Assembly: GCA_016745215.1 (NCBI GenBank)
Contig: CP050890.1
Location: 3,968,001-4,032,000 of the forward strand
DNA length: 64,000 nucleotides
DNA from: Thiohalocapsa sp. PB-PSB1
Lineage (GTDB): Bacteria > Pseudomonadota > Gammaproteobacteria > Chromatiales > Chromatiaceae
Reading direction: 5' to 3'
Shown: one piece after another, positions 27,862-36,560 of the stretch
How the letters are laid out: each line of letters begins with the position of its first letter
Position numbering within the stretch: the first letter of the stretch is position 1
Position numbers and translations under genes: made by a program
The notes under the pieces: model-generated
Told to the model about the DNA's origin: nothing
What the model saw: the letters and a program-made list of their open reading frames with translations, nothing else
Database searches by the model: none

Positions 27862-29193
27862 CTAGGCGCTGGGATGATCGCTGGTGACTTCACCGCCGGC
27901 CTCAGCAGTGCTGGTCTTACGTCGGCGACGTCGCTTGCGCTTGGTACCGCCGGACATGCGCGCGCGTTCGGCGGCGTCGACATCCTGGAAACGCGTCCAC
28001 CACTCGGCCACCTCAGCATCCACCTCGCCAGCCTCGGCGCGCAACAATAAAAAATCATAAGCGGCACGGAAGCGAGGGTGACCGATCAACGCCATGGATC
28101 GTTTGCCCTGGCGACGTTCAAGCCTAGGCTGCAAAGACCAGATCTCGCGCATCGGCAGCCCAAAACGCTTGGGAATGGCAATCCGGCGTTGCTGTCGGGA
28201 AGCTACTTCATGAGATGCAAGCGCCATGGCCTCGGGCCAGGCCAGTCCTTGATCCAACAGCTGTTGACAGCGCAGGCGCACCGGCTCCCATAATAACATC
28301 GCAAATAGAAACTGCGGCGCCACCGACTTACCAGCAGCGATACGCTGATCGGTATTGTCGAGGCCACGGCTGACAAAGGTGATCGGGAAGTCGTGATCCT
28401 GGCGTGCGAGGATTTGATCGGTTTCTGGAAACAACCGCGCGAAGAGACCGTAGTGACGCAGTTTTTCGAATGCATTCAGAGCATAGCCGCTATGGAAGAG
28501 CTTCAGGATTTCCTCGAACAGCCGTGCCGCCGGCACCTCGGACAGCAGCGGAGCCATGTGCGTCAACGGCGCCTCGCAGGACGGTTCGATCATAAAGCCG
28601 AGCTTACAGGCGAAACGCACGGCGCGGAGCATGCGCACCGGATCTTCGCGATAGCGGGCCTCGGCATCGCCGCCAATCAAACGCAGGCGACCGTCGCGAA
28701 TGTCGTCCAATCCCCCCGCGTAATCCACCAGCGAAAAGTCGGCAATATTGTAATACAGCGCATTAATGGTGAAATCGCGACGCAGCGCATCTTCGGCGAT
28801 GGTTCCATAGACATTATCGCGCAGAATAATACCGTTTTCGACCAGTCGATCACCAGCATCACTATTAGGATCAGTATCCTGCGCGGCTGGGGCGCCGCGG
28901 AAGGTGGCCACCTCGATGATCTCGGAACCGAAAAACACGTGCGCAAGCCGAAAACGACGGCCAATGAGGCGACAGTTGCGAAACACCGAGCGTACCTGCT
29001 CCGGCGTCGCATCGGTGGCGATATCGAAGTCCTTCGGCTCATGTCCGAGCAGCAAGTCGCGCACACCGCCGCCCACCAGGAACGCCTGGTGACCAGCCTG
29101 TGACAGACGATACAGCACCTTGAGTGCATTTTGGCTGATATTGGCCCGCGAGATGGTATGCTCAGGACGTGGAACGATCAGCGGCGTTGGCAT
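27862..29193 (-). CDS. pcnB: Poly(A) polymerase I
   Basis: A 443-residue enzyme that adds 3' poly(A) tails to RNA and promotes decay. I choose the ATG at 29193 (MPTPLIVPRPEHTISRANIS), which gives the canonical N-terminus; the longer frame adds 35 atypical residues. The class II nucleotidyl-transferase motif is AFLVGGGVRDLLLGHEPKDF followed by DIATDATPEQVR, and the later RFACKLGFMIEPS and RDFTINALYYN motifs are present. The PAP-specific basic tail is present (KRKRRRRRKTS). PcnB often precedes folK-panB-panC in gammaproteobacteria; here folK is missing from the cluster. Confidence 0.95.
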   Translation of the reverse strand: MPTPLIVPRPEHTISRANISQNALKVLYRLSQAGHQAFLVGGGVRDLLLGHEPKDFDIATDATPEQVRSVFRNCRLIGRRFRLAHVFFGSEIIEVATFRGAPAAQDTDPNSDAGDRLVENGIILRDNVYGTIAEDALRRDFTINALYYNIADFSLVDYAGGLDDIRDGRLRLIGGDAEARYREDPVRMLRAVRFACKLGFMIEPSCEAPLTHMAPLLSEVPAARLFEEILKLFHSGYALNAFEKLRHYGLFARLFPETDQILARQDHDFPITFVSRGLDNTDQRIAAGKSVAPQFLFAMLLWEPVRLRCQQLLDQGLAWPEAMALASHEVASRQQRRIAIPKRFGLPMREIWSLQPRLERRQGKRSMALIGHPRFRAAYDFLLLRAEAGEVDAEVAEWWTRFQDVDAAERARMSGGTKRKRRRRRKTSTAEAGGEVTSDHPSA

Positions 29194-29354
29194 GGATTCT
29201 TGAAGCAAGCGGCCTTGGCTTCCCTTGTCGGCTTGGGCGGACGGAGACCCGTGTTGCAATTGTGTGCTGCACCTGGGCACTAGGATGGCCTGGGCCATCG
29301 GATCGTCTCACCACAGCGAAGTTGTAACAATGGTGCAATGATTTGGCGCGGCGC

Positions 29355-29382
29355 TTGAGCGAACCGCGAATTAACGTATAAT
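29355..29382 (+). promoter_or_regulatory. Sigma70-type promoter of tRNA-Glu
   Basis: TTGAGC at 29355-29360 and a perfect TATAAT at 29377-29382 are separated by 16 bp, ending 23 bp before the tRNA. It is the best sigma70-like promoter I could see in the window. Its position suits transcription of the tRNA alone. Confidence 0.75.
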
Positions 29383-29405
29383 ACGCGATTCTCGCCAATG
29401 CTTCC

Positions 29406-29480
29406 GCTCCCTTCGTCTAGCGGTTAGGACGCTGGCCTCTCACGCCGGTAACAGGGGTTCGAATCCCCTAGGGAGCGCCA
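29406..29480 (+). tRNA. tRNA-Glu (CTC)
   Basis: The sequence folds as a cloverleaf: acceptor GCTCCCT paired with AGGGAGC, D arm with CTAGCGGTTAGGA, anticodon stem CTGGC/GCCGG enclosing CTCTCAC with anticodon CTC, T arm AGGGGTTCGAATCCCCT, and an encoded CCA end. It closely matches bacterial tRNA-Glu. Confidence 0.95.
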
Positions 29481-30489
29481 ATTCAATCCACGGTTCAAGG
29501 CAAAACTCTGGTACGGGCATCGACTCGCACCGTTGCATCAGGGCTTTTTTGTCATCTGCTATAACGCCGTCAGCTGCCGCCCGGTTCAAGGCGTCGAATT
29601 GAATGATAGCCATCGAGCGCGGTTTGCCTCGATCGCCCTGCACCGCGATATCGACACTATGCCCGGGCCTCGTTATCCGTTCTCGTGCAGGGCGGTATCC
29701 TCGATGAAATCCAGCGCTTTTCGCTCCTTAAGCCGACCACGAAGCAGTGCGGCCTGCTGCGCCAGTGCACGAACGCATTCTTCTGTCCATGCGCGTTAAA
29801 GATGCTGATATTCGGCTGTGCTGACCGGGTGCTGCCTTCGAAATATGGTTTACCTATTCATTCGGGAAGAAGTTCGATTCACCGCAGAAACGCAGAAAAG
29901 AGGATGCATTCGCCTTGGCCTCTCTGCGCACCCTGCGTCTCTGCGGTAAATATTTACAGGCAGCACCCTGCTGACCGCTAGACATTGTGCGAGTAGTGCG
30001 AGAATCAGCGCGGCACGAGCTTATTACCACACGTGTTCTTCACCTCGGGCGACTGCCGGAGAGAAACGCACCGACTGGCGCCGAATGCTCGTTCGCCTTC
30101 GCGAAGCGGCAATCCGCCCATAGTCGCTCCATGGGCGGGTTGCCGCAATGTCGATGCTGCACGACAAGACAATTCAGGTGGTGGATTTACCCACAAAAAT
30201 CGCATGGGATCGCGAACAGGTTCATGGTCTCCTTGTTTCGACACAGCTGACGCTGGGCGGATCGCGCCATCGCCTTTGCTGCCGGCAAACAGATTGCGGA
30301 ACTCCAGCACGCCGCACAGCAGCACAGGGCGTCGAGCAGCCGGCTGATGCCTCCCGCCAGCAAGCCGATGCCCGAAGGTTCGCGTTGATCACAAACTATT
30401 GACCAACGAAATAAACTATATTACTTATTGCGAACTGGCGAGCATCCCTCTCGCGGACAAAGGAATATCGGACCACCATCCGTATGCTT
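29481..30489. other. Gene-free stretch with repeat fragments
   Basis: No convincing gene. It contains one copy of the CACCGCAGA palindromic repeat (about 29877-29952) and, near 30080-30125, sequence around CGCCTTCGCGAAGCGGCAAT that recurs inverted near 12000-12050. A stretch around 30150-30330 has some codon-like character but is broken and not recognised. Confidence 0.5.
29877..29952. repeat. CACCGCAGA palindromic repeat (family C)
   Basis: The left arm TTCACCGCAGAAACGCAGAA and right arm GCGTCTCTGCGGTAAAT are imperfect inverted repeats around a CGCCTTGGCCTCTCTGCGCAC core. Related copies are at 49486-49560, 53690-53766, 59943-60019 and about 61115-61155, and are merged into the tandem array at 48643-49423. 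Confidence 0.75.
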
Positions 30490-30984
30490 AGTAGCGGTTC
30501 ATGAATAACCTAGACAACGCTATCCAGACATCGGCGGAGTGCAATCGGGGTCGGGGTCGCTATCGGAATCGGAATCGAGAGAGAAAACGCCCTATGCCAT
30601 TTGGTCATGAGAAGCTCGACGTATAGCGTGCGGCCAACGAGTCTGTCGGCTGGGCCTAGCGCGACTGCGCGCATGTGAAAGGACAGCGTAACGCGAAGGA
30701 TCAACTCCTGCGATTCAGGACGTGCTTGCTGGTGTGCGATGCGTTGTCCGCAGACGACAACAGCAAGCAAAAGGCACTGCTCGATCGTAGTGTGGTCATG
30801 CTAAAGAAGCGCGGACAGCGTGGCGACGCGGTCAGCGAAGAGCTTGGCGGATAGCGGGTTGGTCAGTTCGATACCGACGTCGACGTTGATACCGATACCG
30901 ATACCGACGTTGATAGCGGTAGCGAATGAGTCGGCAGGCGACACCCAAGCCAAAAACCTGTTTAGCTTGTTTCTGCACCATCAC
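30490..30984 (+). repeat. Dispersed repeat family A, copy next to prk (contains S23-like relic)
   Basis: About 495 bp matching, with indels, the segments at 54076-54875 and 60329-61097. Shared blocks include TAGCGGTTCATGAATAACCT, GGGTCGGGGTC, GAGAGAGAAAACGCCCTATG, a gene relic, GATACC-type short repeats, and GCAGGCGACACCCAAGCC. Position 30824-30827 (CGAC) corresponds to the site where the other two copies carry a CTAG element, so this copy is the empty site. The repeat ends 24 bp before the prk start codon. Confidence 0.8.
30599..30803 (+). pseudogene. Relic of a four-helix-bundle (S23/TIGR02436-like) gene
   Basis: Conceptual translation gives GHEKLDV followed by a stop, then RAANESVGWA and more stops. 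This matches the usual N-terminus of four-helix-bundle proteins (F-EKLDVY--A-EFV-W-Y). The middle of the gene, which the other two copies retain (MAEGNGKATSGDRRRSFEIA), is deleted here. It is not functional. Confidence 0.55.
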
Positions 30985-31008
30985 TTAACAAAAAACGACG
31001 AGGTCACC

Positions 31009-31896
31009 ATGTCGAGGAAACATCCTATTGTTGCCGTCACCGGCTCCTCCGGCGCTGGCACCAGTACAGTCAAGTACGCATTGGAGCACATCTTCAAACG
31101 GGTTGGCGCGCGTGCCGCCTTCATCGAAGGAGACAGCTTTCATCGTTATGATCGAGCGACGATGAAAGAGGAGCTGGTGAAGGCAAAGGAGGCAGGCACG
31201 AACCTGAGCCATTTTGGCCCGGAAGGCAACCTGTTCGAACAACAGTTGGAGATGTTCCGTAGTTACGGTCGATCCGGCACCGGAATGCGCCGTACTTACG
31301 TGCACAACGAAGAAGAGGCGGTTTACCACGATTGCGAGCCGGGAACCTTCACCGAATGGGAACCGATCCCACCCGATACCGATTTGTTGTTTTACGAAGG
31401 ATTGCACGGCGGCGTCGTGGATGGAGACATCGATATGTCGAACGAAGTCGATTTGCTGATCGGCGTCTGCCCGACCATCAATCTGGAATGGGTGCAGAAA
31501 ATCCACCGAGATATCCGTGATCGCGGCTACAATACAGACGACGTCAAAGACGTGATCTACCGGCGTATGTATGACTATTTACACTACATTCTGCCTCAGT
31601 TTTCAAAAACTCATATCAATTTTCAACGCATCCCGGTGATCGATACCTCCAACCCTTTTCAGGTAGAAGCCATTCCAACCGCGGAGCAGAGCTTGGTGCT
31701 GATCCATTTTCTGAAGCCCAAACCCAGCGTCGAATATAAGATCAACCTCAAGGGGCTGATTGATGGTTCGATGATTACCGGCTTTAACACGCTGGTGATC
31801 CCGGGCGGCAAGATGACCTATGCAATGGAACTGATTCTGACCGAGCGGATTCTCGAACTGATGCAGCGACGCGGGCATCTCGACAACTCGCTCTAG
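31009..31896 (+). CDS. prk: Phosphoribulokinase (class I)
   Basis: A 295-residue kinase that phosphorylates ribulose 5-phosphate to ribulose 1,5-bisphosphate in the Calvin cycle. The P-loop GSSGAGTSTVKYALEHIF (residues 12-29) is the class I form, IEGDSFHRYDR follows, then SHFGPEGNLF, EEEAVYHDCEPGTFTEWE and LLFYEGLHGGVVDGDIDMS. The length fits proteobacterial class I enzymes. Start 31009 has an AGGTCACC spacer behind GACGAGG. The region upstream is a dispersed repeat ending 24 bp away, so its native promoter may have been displaced. The TAG stop lies in the CTAG terminus of a MITE-like element. No RuBisCO gene is in the window. Confidence 0.96.
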   Translation: MSRKHPIVAVTGSSGAGTSTVKYALEHIFKRVGARAAFIEGDSFHRYDRATMKEELVKAKEAGTNLSHFGPEGNLFEQQLEMFRSYGRSGTGMRRTYVHNEEEAVYHDCEPGTFTEWEPIPPDTDLLFYEGLHGGVVDGDIDMSNEVDLLIGVCPTINLEWVQKIHRDIRDRGYNTDDVKDVIYRRMYDYLHYILPQFSKTHINFQRIPVIDTSNPFQVEAIPTAEQSLVLIHFLKPKPSVEYKINLKGLIDGSMITGFNTLVIPGGKMTYAMELILTERILELMQRRGHLDNSL

Positions 31897-32061
31897 TGGA
31901 GCGGTACAGAAATCCCGAGGCGGTTCGTTGTCGTTGTCGTAATCGTGGTCGTTATCGAACATCCGGCTAAGACGATTACAATTAGGATTACGATTACGAC
32001 AACGACAACGACAACGACAACGACCGGAAACTGTCTTGGAACATCTGCACCGAGGCACTAG
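31893..32061 (-). repeat. CTAG-bounded hexamer hairpin element, copy 2
   Basis: Same ends and orientation as the copy at 25602. The first CTAG (31893-31896) supplies the TAG stop codon of prk. The hexamer arms are shorter and more degenerate (GTTGTC, then ATTACGATTAC-type units). Confidence 0.85.
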
Positions 32062-32170
32062 AAGCCTGTCCGACTTAGGCGATTTCTGTGGAGAAAGAGA
32101 CCACCGGCTTGTCTTCTCGTCGAGTGCTGCCTTCAAAGAATGTCAGGATTCACCGCAGAGGCGCAGAGTA

Positions 32171-32416
32171 GGCTGTCGAAATCTGCAGTCTCACTAAACA
32201 AGCGCTTCCCGGTTTGCTTGGTCGGTGTCGGGATCGGTGTCAAGGTCGGAATGAGGGATTGGTATCGAGCTGGCTGCTTTGATCGATGAGCGGATTCGAT
32301 TCGATTCCGATTCCGATAGCGACCCCGACACCGATGAGGCTTCCCCAGTGCGTTCGATGATGCAATCCAAGACCCGGAATCGGTTTGGCATCAACACTCA
32401 GGACATTTCGACAGCC
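32171..32416. mobile_element. 246-bp MITE-like element with 12-bp terminal inverted repeats
   Basis: GGCTGTCGAAAT at 32171-32182 and ATTTCGACAGCC at 32405-32416 are perfect inverted repeats flanked by TA on both sides. GGCGCAGAGTA occurs directly before the element (32160-32170) and again just after it (32419-32429), so it interrupts a CACCGCAGAG-type repeat. The interior has GGTGTCGGGATCGGTGTC and, inverted, GACCCCGACACCGAT, but no reading frame. Confidence 0.75.
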
Positions 32417-32418
32417 TA

Positions 32419-32775
32419 GGCGCAGAGTACGCAGAGGAGCCAAGGCGCCTCGCCCGCAAGCGGACCTTTACCGGCCGTGGGAGCCGGTCGGCGTAGGAGC
32501 CCGCTTAGGGCGACCCGGCAAATGATGCCAGCGGAGCGGACGCGAGCGCCGCGTCTTTCCCGGGGAAAAGGCTGTAGGCAACTGTATTCTCAACGAATTA
32601 GCTGAAAATACCCCAGGGTGCAATCCGCCCAGCGCTACTTGATCGGGATCGGGATCGGGATCGGAAAGACATGAGGTCAGGGCGTGAGAAACCTGATGTT
32701 TGCTGGGTGGATATTTGCTGGGTGGATATTTGCTGGGCGGACATTTGCTGGGCGGACATTTGCTGGGCGCTGGGA
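32419..32775 (-). repeat. Dispersed repeat family B, inverted copy
   Basis: The reverse complement of the block described at 11615. The distal end has five 15-bp units of the type TTTGCTGGGCGGACA/TTTGCTGGGTGGATA (about 32700-32775), the largest number in the window, followed by hexamer GGATCG repeats (about 32642-32666). Confidence 0.75.
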
Positions 32776-32866
32776 ACAGCGGCGCCGGCATCCACTGTTC
32801 CGCAGGAGACCAGCCTAAGTCGGTCAGTCTGCTAGCTCGACACCCCATGCAGGTGAGGCTGCACCC

Positions 32867-34840
32867 TTAGCCATCCAGGGCGTCATCGTAATGCTTGGGT
32901 GGCGGCGTCCAGCCACGTTCGGTACGATCGTGCAAATCGGCTCGATCTCCGGCCATGACGCTTTGTTCCGACTGGTTACGGGCGCGCACCAATTCGAGCA
33001 AGGCGTGGTTCTTGGACATTTCCACGTCTTCGTCCCAATATTCGTAGAGCTGCTCCAGCCCGTCTTCATCGTGCCGACGAAAGGCGCGCAGCATTTTCTC
33101 GACTTTGAATGGATGCACGCCCAAGGCTCGCAATACCGCGCCGCTGGTCTTCAGCGACGAATCGAACACCTCGCGCAATGCCAGCTCGGCACCGGCCTTG
33201 CGTAACAGGTAGAGATGATTGACATCATAGGCACGGGCAACGATTTGAACATTCGGATATTCCCGGCTGACATACTCAACCATCTCCACCGCACGGTCGC
33301 GGTCGTCGATGGCAACCACGAACACCGCCGCATCTTCAATACCCGCCGCATGCAGCAGGTCCGGCCGCGAGGCATCGCCATAAAAGCTCTGGATGCCAAT
33401 GTTGCGCATGCGCTCGACGACGCCAGCTTCGTGATCGAGCACCACGGTATGCACGCCGGCGGCCACCAGCATACGGTTGACGATCTGCCCGAAGCGACCG
33501 ATACCGGCAATCACCACGCTGCCCCGGCGATCGATCTCATCGGGGGGGCGAGCGGCACCGCCACTGCTCAGGCGTGGTAGAACCCAGCGATCGTAGGCGA
33601 TGAACAACGCCGGGGTAAGCAACATGGATAACGCCACCACCAAGGACAGCAGTTCTGCCAGATCAGCAGGAACGACGTTGTTCTGTACCGAAAAGGCCAA
33701 CAAGACGAAGCCGAATTCGCCGGCCTGCGCCAGCGCCAAAGTGAATAACCAGCCGTCCCCGGCCGGGAGCCGGAACAGCCTCGCCAGCCCCAGCAGCACC
33801 GCCCCCTTGATGGCCATCACGCCGAATGTGAGCGCCAATACCAGCAGCAGATCGGCAACCAGCACGCCGAAGTCGATGCCGGCACCGACGGTGATGAAGA
33901 ACAATCCCAGCAGCAAGCCTTTGAACGGCTCGATGTCGGATTCCAGTTCATGACGAAACTCGCTGTCTGCCAGCACCACGCCAGCCAAAAAGGTGCCGAG
34001 CGCGGGCGACAGATCCACCAGCGTCATCAGTAACGCAATGCCCACCACCAACAGCAATGCCGCGGCGGTAAAGATCTCGCGCAGCCGCGACTCGGCAATA
34101 TAGCGGAACAACGGCCGACTCAAAAAGTGGCCGCCAAGCACGACCAGGGCCACTGCACCAAGCACCACCAGCGCATAGGCCCAGCCCGCCAGACCAGCAA
34201 CCAGACTCATCGTTGCATGGGAGTCCGCGCCGGCATGATCAGCGCTTGGGTGAACCTCGGAGATCGCCTCGCCGAGCGCCGGTGCGGCAGCACCGGCTGG
34301 ATCGGCTCCAGTCTGCGTCATCAATACCGGCAGCGCCAACAGCGGAATGAGCGCCAGCATCGGAATCACCGCAATGTCTTGAAACAGCAAGACCGAAAAG
34401 CTGGAACGGCCGCCAACGGTGCGCACCAGTCCCTTCTCGTTCAGGGTTTGCAGCACAATGGCAGTGGATGACAGCGCCATGATCATGCCGATGGCGATGG
34501 CCGTACGCCAGTCCGGCCCCATCGCCCAGGCCAGCGCCGCGATCAACAGCGCGGTGGCCACGACCTGGAGTCCGCCAAGCCCCAGCAGGTGCCTGCGCAT
34601 GTCCCATAAAAGCCGTGGGCGCAATTCCAGCCCCACCAAGAACAACATCATCACGACGCCGAACTCGGCAAAGTGCTGGAGCTGTTCCGTCTCGGCGCCG
34701 ACGATTCCAAGCATTGGCCCGATGACGATGCCGGCGATCAGATAGCCGAGAACCGAACCCAAGCCGAGCCGTTTGGCAACCGGCACCGCGATCACCGCGG
34801 CACATAGATACACGAACGCGTCAAACAGCATACCGTCCAT
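32867..34840 (-). CDS. KefB/KefC-type glutathione-gated K+/H+ antiporter
   Basis: A 657-residue CPA2 antiporter. About 400 residues form the membrane domain with motifs LGYLIAGIVIGPMLG, FLVGLELRPRLLWDMR, ALSSTAIVLQTLNEKG and DLSPALGTFLAGVVLADSEFRHELE. A cytosolic TrkA-N/KTN Rossmann domain follows (VVIAGIGRFGQIVNRMLVAA, then VVLDHEAGVVERMRNIG). The C-terminal tail is short. It exports K+ in response to glutathione adducts and so protects against electrophiles. The gene is 2 bp downstream of the KefG-like ancillary gene, forming a two-gene operon. KefB versus KefC is not resolved. Confidence 0.92.
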   Translation of the reverse strand: MDGMLFDAFVYLCAAVIAVPVAKRLGLGSVLGYLIAGIVIGPMLGIVGAETEQLQHFAEFGVVMMLFLVGLELRPRLLWDMRRHLLGLGGLQVVATALLIAALAWAMGPDWRTAIAIGMIMALSSTAIVLQTLNEKGLVRTVGGRSSFSVLLFQDIAVIPMLALIPLLALPVLMTQTGADPAGAAAPALGEAISEVHPSADHAGADSHATMSLVAGLAGWAYALVVLGAVALVVLGGHFLSRPLFRYIAESRLREIFTAAALLLVVGIALLMTLVDLSPALGTFLAGVVLADSEFRHELESDIEPFKGLLLGLFFITVGAGIDFGVLVADLLLVLALTFGVMAIKGAVLLGLARLFRLPAGDGWLFTLALAQAGEFGFVLLAFSVQNNVVPADLAELLSLVVALSMLLTPALFIAYDRWVLPRLSSGGAARPPDEIDRRGSVVIAGIGRFGQIVNRMLVAAGVHTVVLDHEAGVVERMRNIGIQSFYGDASRPDLLHAAGIEDAAVFVVAIDDRDRAVEMVEYVSREYPNVQIVARAYDVNHLYLLRKAGAELALREVFDSSLKTSGAVLRALGVHPFKVEKMLRAFRRHDEDGLEQLYEYWDEDVEMSKNHALLELVRARNQSEQSVMAGDRADLHDRTERGWTPPPKHYDDALDG

Positions 34841-34842
34841 GG

Positions 34843-35508
34843 CTAGACTTCCTCTGGCGCTAACGGCGGACGAATGATCATATCCAAATCGACATTGAGG
34901 CGCGGCAGCGAAACCGCGCGCTTCAGGTCGAGTCGGTCATCGCGCAAGGCGCCGAGCAGCCGCGTCCAATCGGCCACATGCGCGGCGATGCGCCCCTCCT
35001 CCACCGCGGTGCGTGCGCCGAACAGCGCAAATGGCGGCAGATAGGTCATACCGCAGAGGATTGCAGTCTGTTCCAGCGGACGCAGCAACTCGCGGATGGA
35101 AAAGTGATTGTAACCCTCGGCACAGTAAGCGGAGCCGGAGCCGCCAGCCGTCAGCGCGCTGAAAAACAACTTGCCCTGCAACGCAATGCCTTCGGCGCCA
35201 TAGGCGAAGCCATGCTCCAGCACCAAGTCCTGCCACTCTTTCAGGATCGCCGGCGTGGAGTACCAGTACAAAGGATGCAAAAAGCAGATCGCATCATGCG
35301 CCAACAAGCGCTTCTGTTCGCGATCGATATCGATTTCCAGGGCCGGGTATTCGGCATACAAATCAACCAGGGTTACGCCGGAGAGCGCGGCCGCGGCTTC
35401 TGCCAGCGGGCGGTTCGCCTCGGAGCGCTCCAGCGATGGATGCGCGAACAGCACCAGAATGCGGCGGCCCTTGCCCGCCTGCTCGGGGATTGATGATGTG
35501 GTATGCAC
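34843..35508 (-). CDS. KefG/KefF-like NAD(P)H quinone oxidoreductase
   Basis: A 221-residue flavodoxin-fold protein of the NQO/KefFG family. ILVLFAHPSLERSEANRPLA is the FMN-binding start, ICFLHPLYWYSTPAILKEWQ and DLVLEHGFAYG follow, and AGGSGSAYCAEGYNHFSIRE is the family-specific segment. KefG and KefF bind the antiporter and are needed for full activity. The stop is 2 bp from the antiporter start, so the two are surely co-translated. About 20 extra residues precede the core (MHTTSSIPEQAGKGRR). Confidence 0.92.
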   Translation of the reverse strand: MHTTSSIPEQAGKGRRILVLFAHPSLERSEANRPLAEAAAALSGVTLVDLYAEYPALEIDIDREQKRLLAHDAICFLHPLYWYSTPAILKEWQDLVLEHGFAYGAEGIALQGKLFFSALTAGGSGSAYCAEGYNHFSIRELLRPLEQTAILCGMTYLPPFALFGARTAVEEGRIAAHVADWTRLLGALRDDRLDLKRAVSLPRLNVDLDMIIRPPLAPEEV

Positions 35509-35587
35509 GGCCTCGGCTCGTCGCCAGCAGATGGTAACAGATGGTGTGACTTTGCAGCGTCCGCCTGCATGATCGCTGCACTGTATG

Positions 35588-36547
35588 CTATTGTACCGAT
35601 GCCAACCGGCGGGAGGTATCGAGCAAGTCGTCGCGTTGTTGCCGCAACGTCAGTTTCAATTTGCCCGCCTGGGCAGCCTTGGCGCCGCCTGTCTTGCTGC
35701 TTGTCGAGGATGCTCCCGTCTCCTCGGTTACCGTATCGATCGCCTTGAGTTGCTTGTCTTTGATGGCGGCGGCCTGCTCGGCGTCGCGCCGCTGACTTGC
35801 GGCCAAGCGTTGCAATTGTTCCGCGCTGGGGGTTGCGGCCGATGCGCGCGCCGGTGCCGATGCTTGGCGCTGCCGTGCCTGGCGCAATTGTTGACTCAGA
35901 GACGCCGCCATCCGATTGCGCAAGGCCAGTTCCCGCTGAAATGCCGCACGTTCCGCCTTCAGCTTGGACTCGAAAATCAACCTGTCCTCCGACAGACCGG
36001 AGCCACGCCGATACCAGCTCAACGCCTCGGCCTTATCCTTCGGTACACCGAGTCCACGTTCGTACAACGACCCGAGACTGATCTGCGCTGGAGCATGGTC
36101 ATTGTTGGCGGCCTTGCGATACCATTCGGCGGCAGCATCGTAGTCCGGACTGGCCAAACCCAGCCCCTTTTCGTAGATTTCGCCGACATAGGTCTGCGCC
36201 ACCGGATCGCCGCTACGCGCTTTGGGCAATAAGGCGGTCAGGGCGCTTGCGTAGTCGGAACGATCGAACAGAACATACTCGCCGCCGCGCACCCCACAAT
36301 CTCGCTCGGTCGTCTTCACGGAACGTCGCGCCGAGAGATAGGTCATGCGGGTGCCAAGCCTGCGAATCTGCCCTGGCAGCAAACAATCCACCAGCACATA
36401 ATCTTTAACACCGGCACCGGCGGTTGGAACAGGCAATGCACTGGCGTCGGCACCGCCGCTGGTTGGCGTCGAAACGCAGGCGGCCGACATCAGGGTCACG
36501 ATGAGTGTAAGGCCGTATCCAATCATCTGCAATCTTGTCATAGCCAT
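35588..36547 (-). CDS. SEL1-repeat lipoprotein with coiled-coil tail
   Basis: About 319 residues from the ATG at 36547 (MAMTRLQMIGYGLTLIVTLM), which gives a lipoprotein signal peptide with lipobox SAAC. Two SEL1-like repeats are clear: AQTYVGEIYEKGLGLASPDY and AQISLGSLYERGLGVPKDKA. A Gln/Arg-rich coiled coil and an Ala/Ser/Thr-rich tail follow. SEL1 lipoproteins act as periplasmic scaffolds. The divergent hydrolase gene starts only 13 bp away, so the two share a very short promoter region or one overlaps the other's leader. Confidence 0.75.
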   Translation of the reverse strand: MAMTRLQMIGYGLTLIVTLMSAACVSTPTSGGADASALPVPTAGAGVKDYVLVDCLLPGQIRRLGTRMTYLSARRSVKTTERDCGVRGGEYVLFDRSDYASALTALLPKARSGDPVAQTYVGEIYEKGLGLASPDYDAAAEWYRKAANNDHAPAQISLGSLYERGLGVPKDKAEALSWYRRGSGLSEDRLIFESKLKAERAAFQRELALRNRMAASLSQQLRQARQRQASAPARASAATPSAEQLQRLAASQRRDAEQAAAIKDKQLKAIDTVTEETGASSTSSKTGGAKAAQAGKLKLTLRQQRDDLLDTSRRLASVQ

Positions 36548-36560
36548 GCTCCGCTGCTGG

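Noticed and set aside
30148..30402. 84-codon frame beginning MSMLHDKTIQVVDLPTKIAW
   Set aside because: The first 35 residues look protein-like but the rest is low-complexity; no homologous context and no ribosome site. At most a fragment.
32690..32780. CRISPR-like or phase-variable coding repeat
   Set aside because: 15-bp units are contiguous without spacers and do not lie in a credible reading frame.
34127..34471. Plus-strand frame inside the Kef antiporter gene
   Set aside because: It lies fully antisense to transmembrane segments of a well-conserved gene.
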